DNA of 64,000 nt from NCBI GenBank assembly GCA_016271365.2, contig CM028131.1:281478001-281542000 (forward strand), in the 5' to 3' direction. Of the stretch, positions 22,760 to 33,389 are shown piece after piece. Source of the stretch: Neoceratodus forsteri (Eukaryota; Chordata; Ceratodontiformes; Ceratodontidae). The first letter of the stretch is position 1. The number at the start of each line of letters is the position of its first letter. Both the position numbers and the translations under genes were made by a program. The notes beneath the pieces were generated by a model. The model made no database searches, was not told the DNA's origin, and saw only the letters and a program-made list of their open reading frames with translations.

Positions 22760-23720
22760 GACATCTCCGCTGGAGGCGGACACATCCAATCTGTAGAACC
22801 TTGCAAAGGTATGGATGGATGACCAAGTGGCTGCTCTGCATCTGCATAAACCTGCCGGAAAGGCTTTTAGGAGTCCACCCAGGATGCCACCATTGCTCTT
22901 GTGGAGTGGGCCTCAGTGGACCTGGTAGGGCTACCCCGCTTCTGGTTGGCAATGGATATGGTGGATCAAATCCATCTGGCAGTAGTGTCTTTTGATGCTT
23001 TTTGGCCCATATTCTGCAATCAAGTGAGAATGAACAAACTCAAAAGTCTTATGTATGGAATCTGATCTTTTGATGTACAGCTTGAGTGCTCTCTTAGGGT
23101 CCAGCGTGCAAAATTCCCTCTCTTTCTCGTTCTCAGGGTGAGAACAGAAAGAAGGAAGGTTCAATTCTTGGTTGTAGTGAAAAGGAGACATCACCTTCGG
23201 TAAAAAGAGGAGCTGCTGGCAGGACCACTGAGTCCTGATGAAACACAGCGTATGGCTCTTTGGTCGACAGGGCCCTATCCCAAAGATGTGTCATTCTGAG
23301 GTGATTGCTGTAAGAAAAACGACCTTCATCTTCTGGTGGAGAAGGAAGCCTTTAAGAGGCTCAAAGGGGCCTTGAGGATCAGGCTGAGTCTCCAAGGTGC
23401 GACGATGGGCTTGATTGAAGCGTTTGGCATCGCTGCTCTCAGGAATTGTCTAACATGAGGGTGAGCACCCAAGGAATCCCTGAATCGCCAAGCAGAAGTG
23501 CTCCCAGAGCTGAAACTTGGACTCGCAAAGGTTGCCAGTTGGAGACCCTTGTCAAAGCCTTCCTGTAGGAATTGCCATAGTGGGAGAGATACCTTGTTGT
23601 CTAGTATGTCGATGGATTGTAACCAGTAGAGAAATCTTTGCCATACTCTGTAGTAGACTTTGGAAGACTAAAGTCGTCTTGAGTGGATCATCATTTCAAT
23701 GACAGGTAGGGTATACCCTA
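22760..23720 (-). pseudogene. DIRS-C tyrosine recombinase remnant
   Basis: The C-terminal core is visible. EAHSTRAMVAS (His-x-x-Arg, near 22,905) and, one frameshift later, RAATWSSIHTFARFYRLDV (Trp position and nucleophilic Tyr, near 22,800). The preceding shared segment reads SPFHYNQELNLPSF and CTLDPKRALKLYIKR (23,070-23,190). The region of the first catalytic arginine near 23,300 is scrambled by a stop and frameshift (FLTAITSE then lost phase). It is non-functional but the active-site tyrosine codon is preserved. Confidence 0.72.
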
Positions 23721-24249
23721 ACTCCTTGAGAGTCTCCTGCTCAATCACCACACCAAGAGGGACAGATTACGCAGAATGGGGTGCAGTACTGGGCCCTGAT
23801 ATAGCAGGTCCAGGCTGGCCTGAAAAAAAATCAGAGGAGGTTTAGCGACATTTTAACCAGTTGAGGGAACCATGGCCAGCAGGGTCAGCATGGACAGATT
23901 AGAATCAGCTCCGCCTGATCTAGAGCGATCTGAGCAAGACCCTGGAGATTAGTGGTGGGGGAGGCATACAGGAGATCTTACGGCCCCAGTTTATGGAGAA
24001 GGCGTCCTGTGCTATTGCCAGCTCGTTCCTGGTTAGGAGCAGAACATGAACTTGCAATTTTGTCAGCAGGCGGTAAGATCTACCTGTGGGAGGCCCCACC
24101 GCAGTAGTAAGGAGGTGGAAAGCTGTCCTTCAGTTCCCAATTCTCCTGTAAGAACGCCTCTCGACTTAGCCAACCTGCCGCGGATGTTCTCCTGGCCTGG
24201 TATGTCATGGCCATTAGGCTTTCCAGGTGGTGCTCTGCCCACTGGAAGA

Positions 24250-24345
24250 TCAATCAATCAAAACTTTATTTAACCAGGCAGATTCATAATTGAGCAAGCT
24301 CATTTTTAAGATGGTCCTGGCAGAAGGAACAGAGCAAAGCAACAG
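24250..24345. repeat. Short LINE 3'-end-like insertion in DIRS-C
   Basis: ATCAATCAATCAAAACTTTA, TTTAACCAGGCAGATTCATA, then GAGCAAGCTCATTTTTAAGA and TGGTCCTGGCAGAAG do not resemble DIRS. They look like the widespread 'TTTATTTAACCAGG...GACCTGGC' 3' end of fish and amphibian LINE/SINE families. It interrupts the RNase H part of DIRS-C. Boundaries are approximate. Confidence 0.4.
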
Positions 24346-24601
24346 GGTTTCTTGTAACATCTGAGAGCTCCAGATCCTCTCTTGGCGACTGATTAGGCCA
24401 TTGTAGTTCTGACTGTTCATGTAGTATGAGCACATCATCCGTTGAGATTTGTACTTGGAACCATTGAAGTGTAGGAACTGCACACAGCTCCAGAATGCTG
24501 ATGCTGTTTGTAACGTGTTTCTGCCAGTGACCATTTGCCCTGTGTCGAGAGCTGATCCGTGTGAGCTCCCCAGTCCAGAAGACTGGTATCGGTAGTGATT
24601 C

Positions 24602-25123
24602 TCATCTGGTAAGGATGCCCCAGTTTGAGACCCTTGATGATGTCGGGTCGCCAAGTCCACCAGTGAATGAGATGCTTTCACCTGGTGAGAGATTTGTATC
24701 CGCTGTCCCAGACTGTCCCTTGACTGGGACCATTACTGGAGAAGGTTCAACTGGAGGGGACGCATGTGCACCAGTGCCCAGGGAACTGAGTCTGCCAGGG
24801 AGACTATCATCCCTATGAACTGCATGAAGGTGTGAGCTGGCAGGTATTGTGCAGACTGGAATTTGCTGATAAGGGCCCCAAGGTCCCTGAACTTTGATTG
24901 TGGGAAAAACCTTGTTCTGTAGTGTTTTGAAGTCCACACCTAGATGATTCAGGATCTGGGATGATACTAGAGTGAATTGGAATTGGTGTTTCCCAACCTT
25001 GAATCTAAGGAATTGTCTGTGAGCCCTTCGGATGGGGATATGCAGATAGGCATCCTGCAAATCTATTGAGGCCAAAAATTCCCCTGGATGGAATTCCCCG
25101 ATGATGGATGAAAGGGTTTCCAT
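24602..25123 (-). pseudogene. DIRS-C reverse transcriptase with internal deletion
   Basis: A 173-residue frame begins with the first-aspartate block FLASIDLQDAYLHIPIRRAH and FLRFKVGKHQFQF. It then jumps directly to SSQILNHLGVDFKT, which in the other DIRS copies lies well downstream of the YLDD box. The palm segment carrying YLDD (about 50 residues) is therefore deleted in frame. The remainder continues to the connection region (HLHAVHRDDS; GTGAHASP). Confidence 0.75.
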
Positions 25124-25179
25124 CTTGAATGTTTTGTTGTGAACAAAGCCGGTCAGAAATGCTAGGACTAATACGGGCC

Positions 25180-27100
25180 TGAATCCTCCTCAGCGTTTTG
25201 GAACTGTGAAAAAGAGAGAAAATGCCCCTGTGCCGTTCTGAGATGGGAACTTCTTCGATCGCTCATGCCTGGACAAGCCACATTCGTTTCCTGATTGTTG
25301 GATATGGGAGGGCAACGCATGGAGTAGCAGGGGCTTTGATTTGAACTCAGAGTAACCCACACGTATTCTATATCTAGCATCCAATTGTTCATGGTGGTGT
25401 GGACCCTCCTCAAAAACTGGAAAGCCTGCCCCTACTTGAGGATGGGTCCAGGGATCCTCACTGAGACTTTCTGGCATTGTCTCCGCATCCCGAGCTACTT
25501 CTTCCTCCCTGAAGCCACGCTGGTTGGGGGAGGAGAACTACGCTTGTCAGACTGAAAATGTTTTATTTTGTCCCCTGAATAATTTTAGGTCGAAAATTCT
25601 GCCTGGATCCCAATGACCAGGACCTGTTCCGGCCCCCCTGTACTGTGGCATGCAAACTTTTGCTGTTTCTCCGGGTTCCTTGACTGCCGCCTCCTTTAGA
25701 GCTGATCCAAAAAGGAGACCTCCCTTGTAGGGGGCATTCATCAAGTGCACCTTCGAGGAGGCGTCCGCTTGCCATGCCCACAGCCACAGGTTACATCAAG
25801 CCCAGGTCTGGAAAAACATGGCTCCTGCTGCCGCCTCAGATACGTCAGTCAAGTAAGCAGAAGCTAGCCCCATTAGTTGTAGTTGCTGCAGGGCGGGTTT
25901 GTTCTTATCTGGCTCATCAGCAAGCTGGAAAGCCAGATCAGTGGCCCATGATAGTGCGGCTCATGCCGAGAACAGGTTGGCTGTAGCTGCCTTCAGCGGG
26001 GTTGCAGCGGACTGGAACGCCTTCTTGAGGGATGCGTCCACCTTCCTATCCACTGGGTCCCACAGGGAGGCCCCACCCTCTGCTGGGATAACCGTTTTTT
26101 TTTTTGGGGGGGGTAAAGTTTGGAGGCAGATGGTAGCCTGAAAGCTGACTTTGAGTGCATAGGAGCTGGTGAGGAGGATCCCAGGGAATCTCCTCGGTCA
26201 CCTGTTCGATGAAAAAAAGCTAGCTCATCCAAGTCAAGGTTTGTGGATGGCGAGGCACCTGAATCGGAGTCATCGCCTGGATGTTCTCCTCTGGGAGGAG
26301 TAATCTGGACTCTGATGGGTCAGGAACCTGTCTCATCAGCATTTCTCTGCGGCATCTTGGATCTGCTTATGGATCTGGACCTCTTCTCCTCCTGTCATGT
26401 CTTGAGGAGGTACCCTCCTTGTCTGAGGATGGGAGGGATTCGCTGGTGGCTTTCCTCTGCATCCTGTGATCTGGGAATTTGCAGGATACCAAAGGGAGGA
26501 AGGATGCGGTCAAAGCCCTGTTTAGCTTTTCGATGAGGTCTGGACGGAATGCTGCCAGTCTGAGGTAGAGGTCTGTTCAGATCCCATCATCAGGGTTTGT
26601 TGCTCCTGCAACTCTGAAATGGATGCATCCGTGGCCTCCTCCAACCTTGGGGCCACGGCACTTTCGCACTTTAAGCAGATTGAGCCCACAAAGGTGGCCA
26701 GCAGGGGGTGATCTGCATTTGTGGCACTTTCTGCCCCTAGAGGGCTTGTCCATTTTAGCGGAGGACATACTGATGCTTGTGGTGTCCCTTGGGCAAGGGA
26801 TCTAAACTGTGACACTGTTCCAGCCCTTACTAATAGACCCACGATAGCCCCTTTTACAGTCCCTCCTGATGACACGGACGCTTAGAGCTAGGGGCTTGAA
26901 AAGCCATTGAAGAGCGAAGGCCAGTAGTGAAGCTTGGCGCCAGAAGCTTGTAAATCCGTCAATGAGCAAAGGCCAGTAGATGCTCGTTGACTCGCTAGAA
27001 GCGTTGCCCCCCCCCCACTCGCCTCGAGTCAGGCCTTGCCGCTTGAAAATGCCGTCAACTACCTGGTTTGTCGCGGGATCCCCGCTGGTGGAGCGCAATC
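25180..27100 (-). pseudogene. DIRS-C gag-like region
   Basis: The N-terminus is best seen near 26,760: a MDKPSRGRKCHKC start, then HLCGLNLLKVRKC (or, in the neighbouring frame, GSICLKCE), giving a CxxC...CxxC zinc-binding pattern also found in DIRS-B (GSVCLKCE). Downstream, frames such as 25,993-26,232 include a TQWIGRW / VDRKVD-like gag ending (GPPCGTQWIGRWTHPS). Stops and frameshifts are frequent, and poly-T (26,096) and poly-G/C runs mark slippage sites. RT begins after 25,180. Confidence 0.6.
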
Positions 27101-27940
27101 GCTCCAACTTGACTTCCCCTGCTGCTCCAAATGGAGCCTCGCACGCAGCAAGCGCCTGTCGACGGAGCCAAAGGGGCACGCTGGCTCTTCCGGCCCAGGA
27201 ATAAGTGCTGCTGTTTCTCCTGTTGCCCTGAGAGCAATACAGTCGTTATTTTGTGCCCTAAGCCCTGTTGCACCCAAGAAGGAGCAGACTTTGGATGAGG
27301 GGGGGAGAGAAAAGGCAACCCCGTGGAAACTCCACAGAGCACAGGAAGGCAGGAAGGGGAGCCAGTCTGTACAGCATGCACGGCTGAGACTGGAGTCCCC
27401 AGTAAAGAAGAGAGGCAAATCCCTTAAGTAGAATTTCTTGATGAAACTGCTGAACCTCTCTTGCCAATAAAAATAATCAGCACTTACAGTTTGATGTCTT
27501 CAGCTCCGTCAGTCGGTGACAGAGTCCATACAGAGAACCTGCCTCTTGTCAGGCAGGAAGTAAACTGATGGCTGCAGGAAATGGCGGGAGGATGTAGTCT
27601 CCCTACAGAGACCTGTATCCTGCCTGTCATGGTACCAGGAAGGATCTCACAGTAGTTATGAGCCGGAGACCAGCTGTTTAATATCACTGGTGACAACAAA
27701 ACACCACGATTAAGATCTCTAAGATTAAGAACAGATCTCTGAAACAGTTTTTTCAATGCTGCAGTTACTCTATTTTGGGCAACTGTAATTATTGTAATTA
27801 GTGCTCCTGAATTTGATAGCAAATCAGCTGGTTGCTATCGCCAGTATCAAAGGAGAGACAGTAATGGTGGTCAATTAAATGTAAAATAGAATTTTGATGA
27901 TCAGTCAAACTGAACATTCCAGGACAGACTAGGTTGTTTA

Positions 27941-28095
27941 AGCAATATACCACCACAAGGTGTAAGGGTATATGGGTGGATTTACCAGGCCTGGTGTGGT
28001 TCAGTCACGAAGCCACAGGCCAAGTGACTTAACCACACCAGAAGTGGTAAATCCACCAATGTACCCACACCCTGGAGTGGTATATTACTATTATG
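27941..28095. repeat. Hairpin MITE, family M2
   Basis: The left arm GCAATATACCACCACAAGGT and GGGTGGATTTACCA pairs with the right arm TGGTAAATCCACCAATGTAC and CACCCTGGAGTGGTATATTA. The ends share a core with the elements at 28,962 and 38,362 (a TAAGGCACTCCAAGGTGTG-like terminus). About 155 bp, non-coding. Confidence 0.65.
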
Positions 28096-28961
28096 CAATG
28101 TTTAGCTTTATTTGTTTTAGAAAACATAAAGAAAAATGTAAATGTATATATATTTTTTTATTGATTTTTATTAAAATATCATTTTTCGGTAGGTTAAATA
28201 GTCCAGTTTGGAGGCAGAGTACTATTTAACTGGTGTTAGCCAAGAATGGGCAGGGAGACTGAGGAAATCTGGATGTGAGGAAAACAGTGTTTTTATGGAT
28301 GGGGGCTCTGTTTGTGTCTAGTGCTTGTGTGCTCAAAATAAATAAAAAAATGCTGGTCGCTTTGTTCTGGGCTAGCTCACAGTTTGCTGAGCATTGCACC
28401 CACATTGTGACTTCAGCATCACACACACACCGCTCTGGATGTCTACGCCAGTGCTTCCGGTACCTAACGTCAGCCCGTCAGAAGTTCTTGTTGCCCATTC
28501 TTTGGTAGTAATGGGAGCCGCTCTGAGATTCCTCTTTGCTTGTTAGCATCCCCTACCCATCTTCCTTCTCCCCGTCTTTGTTTGTTTGTCTTAATACTTT
28601 CTCTGTAGTGATCTTCGGTGGTTTAGCAGCGCAGCAGCAGCATTGTAAAGGTAGAAGGAGCAAGCTGTTTTAATTGAGACGAAAGCCACTGAAAGAGGTA
28701 GTCAGGGTACAAGCAGTTACAGGGGAAGAGTTGGGAAACATTGTTTTGCCTGAACTTTATTGTGGCTTATTGAATTATTTTGTTTAATTGGGGGAGGTTC
28801 CAGTTGTCCGCTTAACGGTGATGTAAAATGGTGGCTGTTTTGCAGTATTTTTGGGGTCATATTGATCTTGGTTAAGGGCTAGCACCTTTCCAGTGGGTAC
28901 ACTGTAGGATTTATCACACCCAAAAGGTGCCAGCCAACCAGTCAGACTTCAGGGATTTATT

Positions 28962-29115
28962 ATGTAAGCAATAAGGCAGACGACAGTGTGTGTTATCATG
29001 TATAACGTCACTCCTGGGTGGGTCCAGCCACTGGTGAAGCTAGAGTGCTTCCACCACCCCAGGAGTGACGTTATTACACGATAACACACACCTTGGAGTG
29101 CCTTATTGCAATTAT
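28962..29115. repeat. Hairpin MITE, family M2
   Basis: The left arm GCAATAAGGCAG, GTGTGTGTTATCATGTATAA and CGTCACTCCTGGGTGG is inverse to CCACCCCAGGAGTGACGTTA, CGATAACACACACC and TTGGAGTGCCTTATTGC. Same terminal signature as the other M2 copies but a different interior. Confidence 0.68.
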
Positions 29116-29814
29116 ACAATGGCTCGATGTTATACAAAACAAAAACAAAAACAAAAATGTTTTAGTATATTTTTAGTGTGGCAGTATATCTGTTTCTGAA
29201 AGAAAAAAAAAAGCTCAGGCTCCAAAAAAATCAACACAGTAATGTTATTGTGTAATATCATCACTGTCTCAGGCACACACTGACCAGAGTCCAGGAAATT
29301 TTCTTGCCATTGTATAATTGGATTTACTCCATTGTATAATATAGAATATCTGAGAACCAGCACTCCAGACACCAAAAATCAAGGAAAGTAGTTTTTAATT
29401 AACAAACAATAAGTACTTACAAAATATATGTTTCAGTGAAAATCACAAATAAAAGATGTAGTGCTCCCACACACACAGTCTGCCTCAAGCGCTTCAGGGT
29501 TACAAACCCCTTCCTCAGGAGGCGTGGCCAACATTAAACTCAAAGTGCTTCTTATACATTTCATGACCAGGTGTACATAATAAACTAACAAACCATTAAC
29601 TAAATATGTAATTCTCATCCACCACAGTTCACACTATGTTAGAGTGATACCAAAGAAGTAGCTCTGTAACTGCTAGTAGCTCTCATTAATGATGGAAGTC
29701 TAGTGCAGTCTGGGAAATAACAGACCAATTTAAAGGTAAATCTTAAATCCTGTCATCCACCACTGCTGACAGTGACAGAGGTGCAAAGGACCCCCTAGTG
29801 ATTAAATATGTAAC

Positions 29815-30548
29815 ATAGAGGATAATGGCTTGGGATCAGGTGATAACCACGCTGTAATCACCTCGAGTGGTTGCTAGGGCAACATGGTAAACCTCGAGAG
29901 AGCAGCTCGAGAGGTTCACTGTAGCCCTAGCAACCACGAGAGTTGATTTCAGCATGGTTTTCACCCGATCACCAGCCATCATCTTTTATAGTGTATGGTC
30001 AAAAAAACACACTTTGCATTCTATGTGTGAGAATTATGGAACTCTGGTGCATTCTTTTTTGTTTTGCCACTGTTTGGAAGTTCCGAAGTGTGGTTAACAA
30101 CTTTAAAAATGCTAAACAGTGCATAACAAAGCTGTGTAACTGCTGATTATGGTGGTTAATAGGCACTTACCATACATTATATAGAGGATAATGGCTGGGG
30201 ATCAGGTGATAACCATGCTGTAATCACCTCGAATGGTTGCTAGGGCAACATGGTAAACCTCGAGAGCGCAGCTCGAGAGGTTTACTGTAGCCCTAGCAAC
30301 CACGAGAAGTGATTTCAGCGTGGTTGTCACCCGATCACCAGCCATCATCTTTCATAGTGTATGGTCAAAAAAACACTGTTTGCATTCTGTGTGTGAGAAT
30401 TATGGAACTCTAGTGCATTCTTTTTTGTTTTGCCACTGTTTGTAAGTTCTGAAGTGTGGTTAACAACTTTTAAAATTCTAAACAGTGCATAACAAAGCTG
30501 TGTAACTGCTGATTATGGTGGTTAATAGGCACTTACCATACATTATAT
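29815..30548. repeat. Tandem duplication (~366 bp) carrying MITE family M1
   Basis: Two head-to-tail copies, 29,815-30,180 and 30,181-30,548, are about 95% identical by eye. Each begins ATAGAGGATAATGGCT, contains the M1 hairpin (29,815-29,993; 30,181-30,359) and ends GGCACTTACCATACATTATA. The hairpin centre is ACCTCGAGAG-GCAGCTCGAGAGGT, giving a strong stem. The unit outside the hairpin (GTTTTGCCACTGTTTG, AACAGTGCATAACAAAGCTG) is non-coding. High similarity indicates a recent duplication. Confidence 0.8.
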
Positions 30549-30639
30549 TTTATTAAAACAATTTTTTGGGATACTATGGTGCAATAGAATGACTACACAC
30601 TGCATAATATGTCCTGTATTAACGTCCCAGGGCAAATTA

Positions 30640-31074
30640 CATGATCAAGTAAACAAATATTTCAAAAATCTTATGTGTATTTTTACAAGTAAAGCCAGAA
30701 CATATATAATGACATTTTTATAATTTGGTTTCTTAGTCAATACAGAGATGCGTACATATTTAAAATGTTTACATTCTTTCAAATAAAATAACCAACGTAT
30801 CTGTGGATCATGCGGAGATCTGTATATTACCACAGGTTGTAGATACACCCATTGAAAAAATTATAATTTTCCAGCTCCTCTCATCAGGATCCACATACAT
30901 TTAAACGATAACGGTTTCCAATCCAGGTGGTCATTAAAACCTGAATGTTTTAAACTCCTTAATTTAAAGATCCACATTGACTCACTTTTATCGAGGCATA
31001 AATTTCTATCCCTCCTGGCACGTGGCACGTGATCAAAGCCCATGATTAACTCATGTTCTGTCGGGCAGCCATTT
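30640..31074 (-). pseudogene. Penelope-like element, C-terminal end
   Basis: The minus-strand frame 30,861-31,043 reads MGFDHVPRARRDRNLCLDKS, then SMWIFKLRSLKHSGFND. The pattern R-x-R-D-x-x-L-x-x-x-E-x-x-W-I-x-x-L-x-x-L/T-x-P-x-G-x-N is the C-terminus of Penelope-like retroelements, just after the GIY-YIG domain. The matching GIY-YIG half is at 36,345-36,610 on the same strand, and a CR1 lies between. The AT-rich tract to 30,640 is probably its 3' untranslated end. Confidence 0.72.
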
Positions 31075-31078
31075 CACC
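31070..31078. repeat. Probable target-site duplication of CR1 copy 1 (left)
   Basis: TTTCACC(AA) precedes the CR1, and TTTACC(AA) follows it at 36,341-36,348. The two differ by one base and join the halves of the Penelope-like element. It is short, so chance is possible. Confidence 0.45.
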
Positions 31079-31703
31079 AAGAACTGGAAGGGACAGGATC
31101 AGTTGTGTTCCAGGACAGTGCTGCTGCTGTTGTTTCACAGGTTCTTGGATTTTACTTGGTAGGTAGTTCTTTTCTTTCTTACTTCTAAGGGGCTAGCAAG
31201 GTATTGTTTTGGGTGCTGCTGGATGTTTGTAAACTGATTTGATGGCTGTAAGTGGGCTCATTTTGTGGATGTTTCACTGTGTAACAGGCTGCGCTGGTAG
31301 AGGCCTATTTCTTCTGATTTAAAACCTATTTGGTGGGATTTGCTTGGGCCTGGTTCTTTGGGTGCTGGGCTTGGAGGAGACACAGGGCTGATACTCTCTC
31401 TCTCTCGGTGGTGTCTGCCCAGCCCTTCCCTCCCAGAATCTGCAATTTATGGGGAACACACTGCAATTGAGGAAAGGCTGCAGGTGCAGCTCATGTAGTT
31501 CTAGCCACAGGGTAGGATTTAAAGGCTGGGAGAGAGGAGCTTGGGAGTTGTTCATTTCCTTATAAGTTTAATTGTTGTACTGCACTAGTAACAGGGTTAC
31601 TGGTGTACAGTGGGACTGTCTCTAAGATTAGTGGGTGACCTGATTAGGCAGTAGGAGTATCCTGGACTAGGGGGAACCTGGTGGCTCACCCAAGGAAACC
31701 TAT

Positions 31704-33170
31704 TTGGAAGGGATGAAACCACACATCATTAGGGCCGGCATCTTTGGGAGGGTGGTGGGGTGCACAGGGTGTGGAGCAGCCATGATACTGGACTGGACTT
31801 GGAAGTTCGGTGGTTGCCCAGTGTGCTACCAGCTAGCACAACTTAGGGAGGAGGTTGCGGGGTGGTATGGTTGGGGAAGGGGTCTGGTAATCTCCCACAG
31901 GGTTGCACCAAGCACTGGGGGTGAGGGCATAGGGAAAGGAGTGCAGGAGAATACTCAGGGGTCACATAGGGAACCTGGCAGAGGGGGTCCAAAAGGACAC
32001 TACCAAGGAAGCAGGCAGGTAACTGGGGCCCTCACAAAGGGGGACGGAGGGACAACATTCTCAGGAAAGTAGGCAGATGGCCAGGGCTGGACAGAAGAAC
32101 GAAGGGCGGGAGGTGGATCAGACCTACACCCAGTAACCGCTTCCATTCTCTTCTTCTGCTCAAGGATGAGGGGGTGATGTAGCCACGACAGTGGTAGTGA
32201 GAGATGGAAAGGAAGTGGGAGTGGGAGGCAGGAGGCAGGGGCCAGATAGCAGGAAGAACAGGGGGGGACCTGGAATGCAGGAGAATGGGGGAGCAGTGAA
32301 TCAGAGCAGGAGGGGCAGGGGGAAGAGGGAGGAAAGCGCAAGGAGAAGGACCAGTTGGGAGGAAAGGTAAAGGAGAAGGACCAGAAGTACAAGGAGGATT
32401 CAGTAAAGGGAGCTGAGGGTTTAGGCCAGGGAGCATGACTAAGGAGGAACTAAATGGAGACAGGAAGGAAGGAGGATGAGCCGAGGCTAGTTTAGCAGAT
32501 GGGGAGAAGAACCAGTTGTGAAAGCAGTGAGGGGGAATTAGCAAGGAACAGAAGGATACCTAGGAGGAGGAGAGGGCATAGGATTGAGTGAGGGGGCCAT
32601 GGTCAATAAGAGGGTGGCATGTGGCACCCAGAAAGGAGGAACACGAGCCAGCTGGGTGGAGGGGCCCAGAAAGGATGAGGGACATGGAAGGGGGAATGGA
32701 GGAAAAGGAGTGGTCAGAGTGCTTCTGCTTGGGGATTCTATGATCAGGGTATCAAATGGGATAGGGAGGAGAAGCCTGGCCAGTTAGAACAAGATGCTTC
32801 CCTGGACTAACGGTGCACAGGGCTAAGCACGAGGTATATCAGCTGGCAAAGGATTGTGGGGGTTCCCCAGACATACTGGTCCACCTGGGTACAAATGACA
32901 TTGAGGGAAATAGCGAGCTAGAGATACAGGCAAGATTCAGGGAGCTCGCCAGGGTCTGTCATGACATAGGATGCACAGTTTCCTTCTCAGAAATCCTGCC
33001 AGTGCCAAGGGCTAGTGGGGAACACAAGAGGAAAATTAGGGAGATAAACCAGTGGCTCAGGGAGGTGGTGTGAGGTCAGAAAGTATGGGTTGATGGGGAT
33101 TGGGGAGACCTGGAGGATAAGGAGCTGTATGCTAGAGCTAGACTACATCTCAATTTGGAGGAGGGAACTT
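31704..33170 (+). pseudogene. CR1 copy 1 ORF1: zinc-ribbon and SGNH/GDSL esterase-like protein
   Basis: ORF1 begins MEGMKPHIIRAGIFGRV. It has a CxxC...CxxC pair (GCTGCGA, GGCPVCYQLA) followed by a coiled-coil-like LAQLREEV. After a low-complexity middle, an SGNH hydrolase fold appears. VVRVLLLGDSMIR (block I, catalytic Ser, near 32,740), ILVHLGTNDIEG (Gly-Asn block, near 32,890), VSFSEILPVPR (near 32,990) and ARARLHLN (His block, near 33,140) follow in order. Esterase-type ORF1 proteins are known from CR1 elements. Frames change between 32,787 and 32,813 and again near 33,073, where a stop intervenes. A role in RNP handling or membrane association is inferred in the literature and not shown here. 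Confidence 0.75.
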
Positions 33171-33389
33171 AAGTTGAAAATAGAGGGGTTCATTGGTGAA
33201 AAGTGGGGTTTAAACTTGTGAAGGGGGTGGGATGGGAGAAAAGGCTGTCAAGGGGTGCCGATAAAGGAGGGACTTGTCTCCACCCCTGGGGACCAGGAGG
33301 ATTGCAGGAAAAGGCCAAATGGCAAGTGCAGACCAGGAGAAAACAGAATCCCATGGGAACACGAGCAGGGAAATGGAACTATAGGGAAA

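Larger units (their letters stand above)
22316..27680 (-). mobile_element. DIRS-C: tyrosine-recombinase retrotransposon
   Basis: A 5.4-kb minus-strand DIRS. Terminal inverted repeats are 22,330-22,450 (CGGCTGGTCTCCGGGCTTCC, CAGGCAGGAAC, CACTTCCTG) and about 27,555-27,680 (CAGGCAGGAAG, AGTTATGAGCCGGAGACCAG). The ICR is at 22,575-22,645. Domain remnants are, from right to left, gag (about 27,000-25,200), RT (25,123-24,602), RNase H (about 24,500-24,000) and recombinase (about 23,700-22,750). The sequence beyond 27,680 no longer matches the ICR, so the 5' terminus is trimmed or diverged. All frames are broken. Confidence 0.82.

Noticed and set aside
32000..32544. Long proline/serine-rich minus-strand frames
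   Set aside because: They are the antisense of the purine-rich low-complexity middle of CR1 ORF1.
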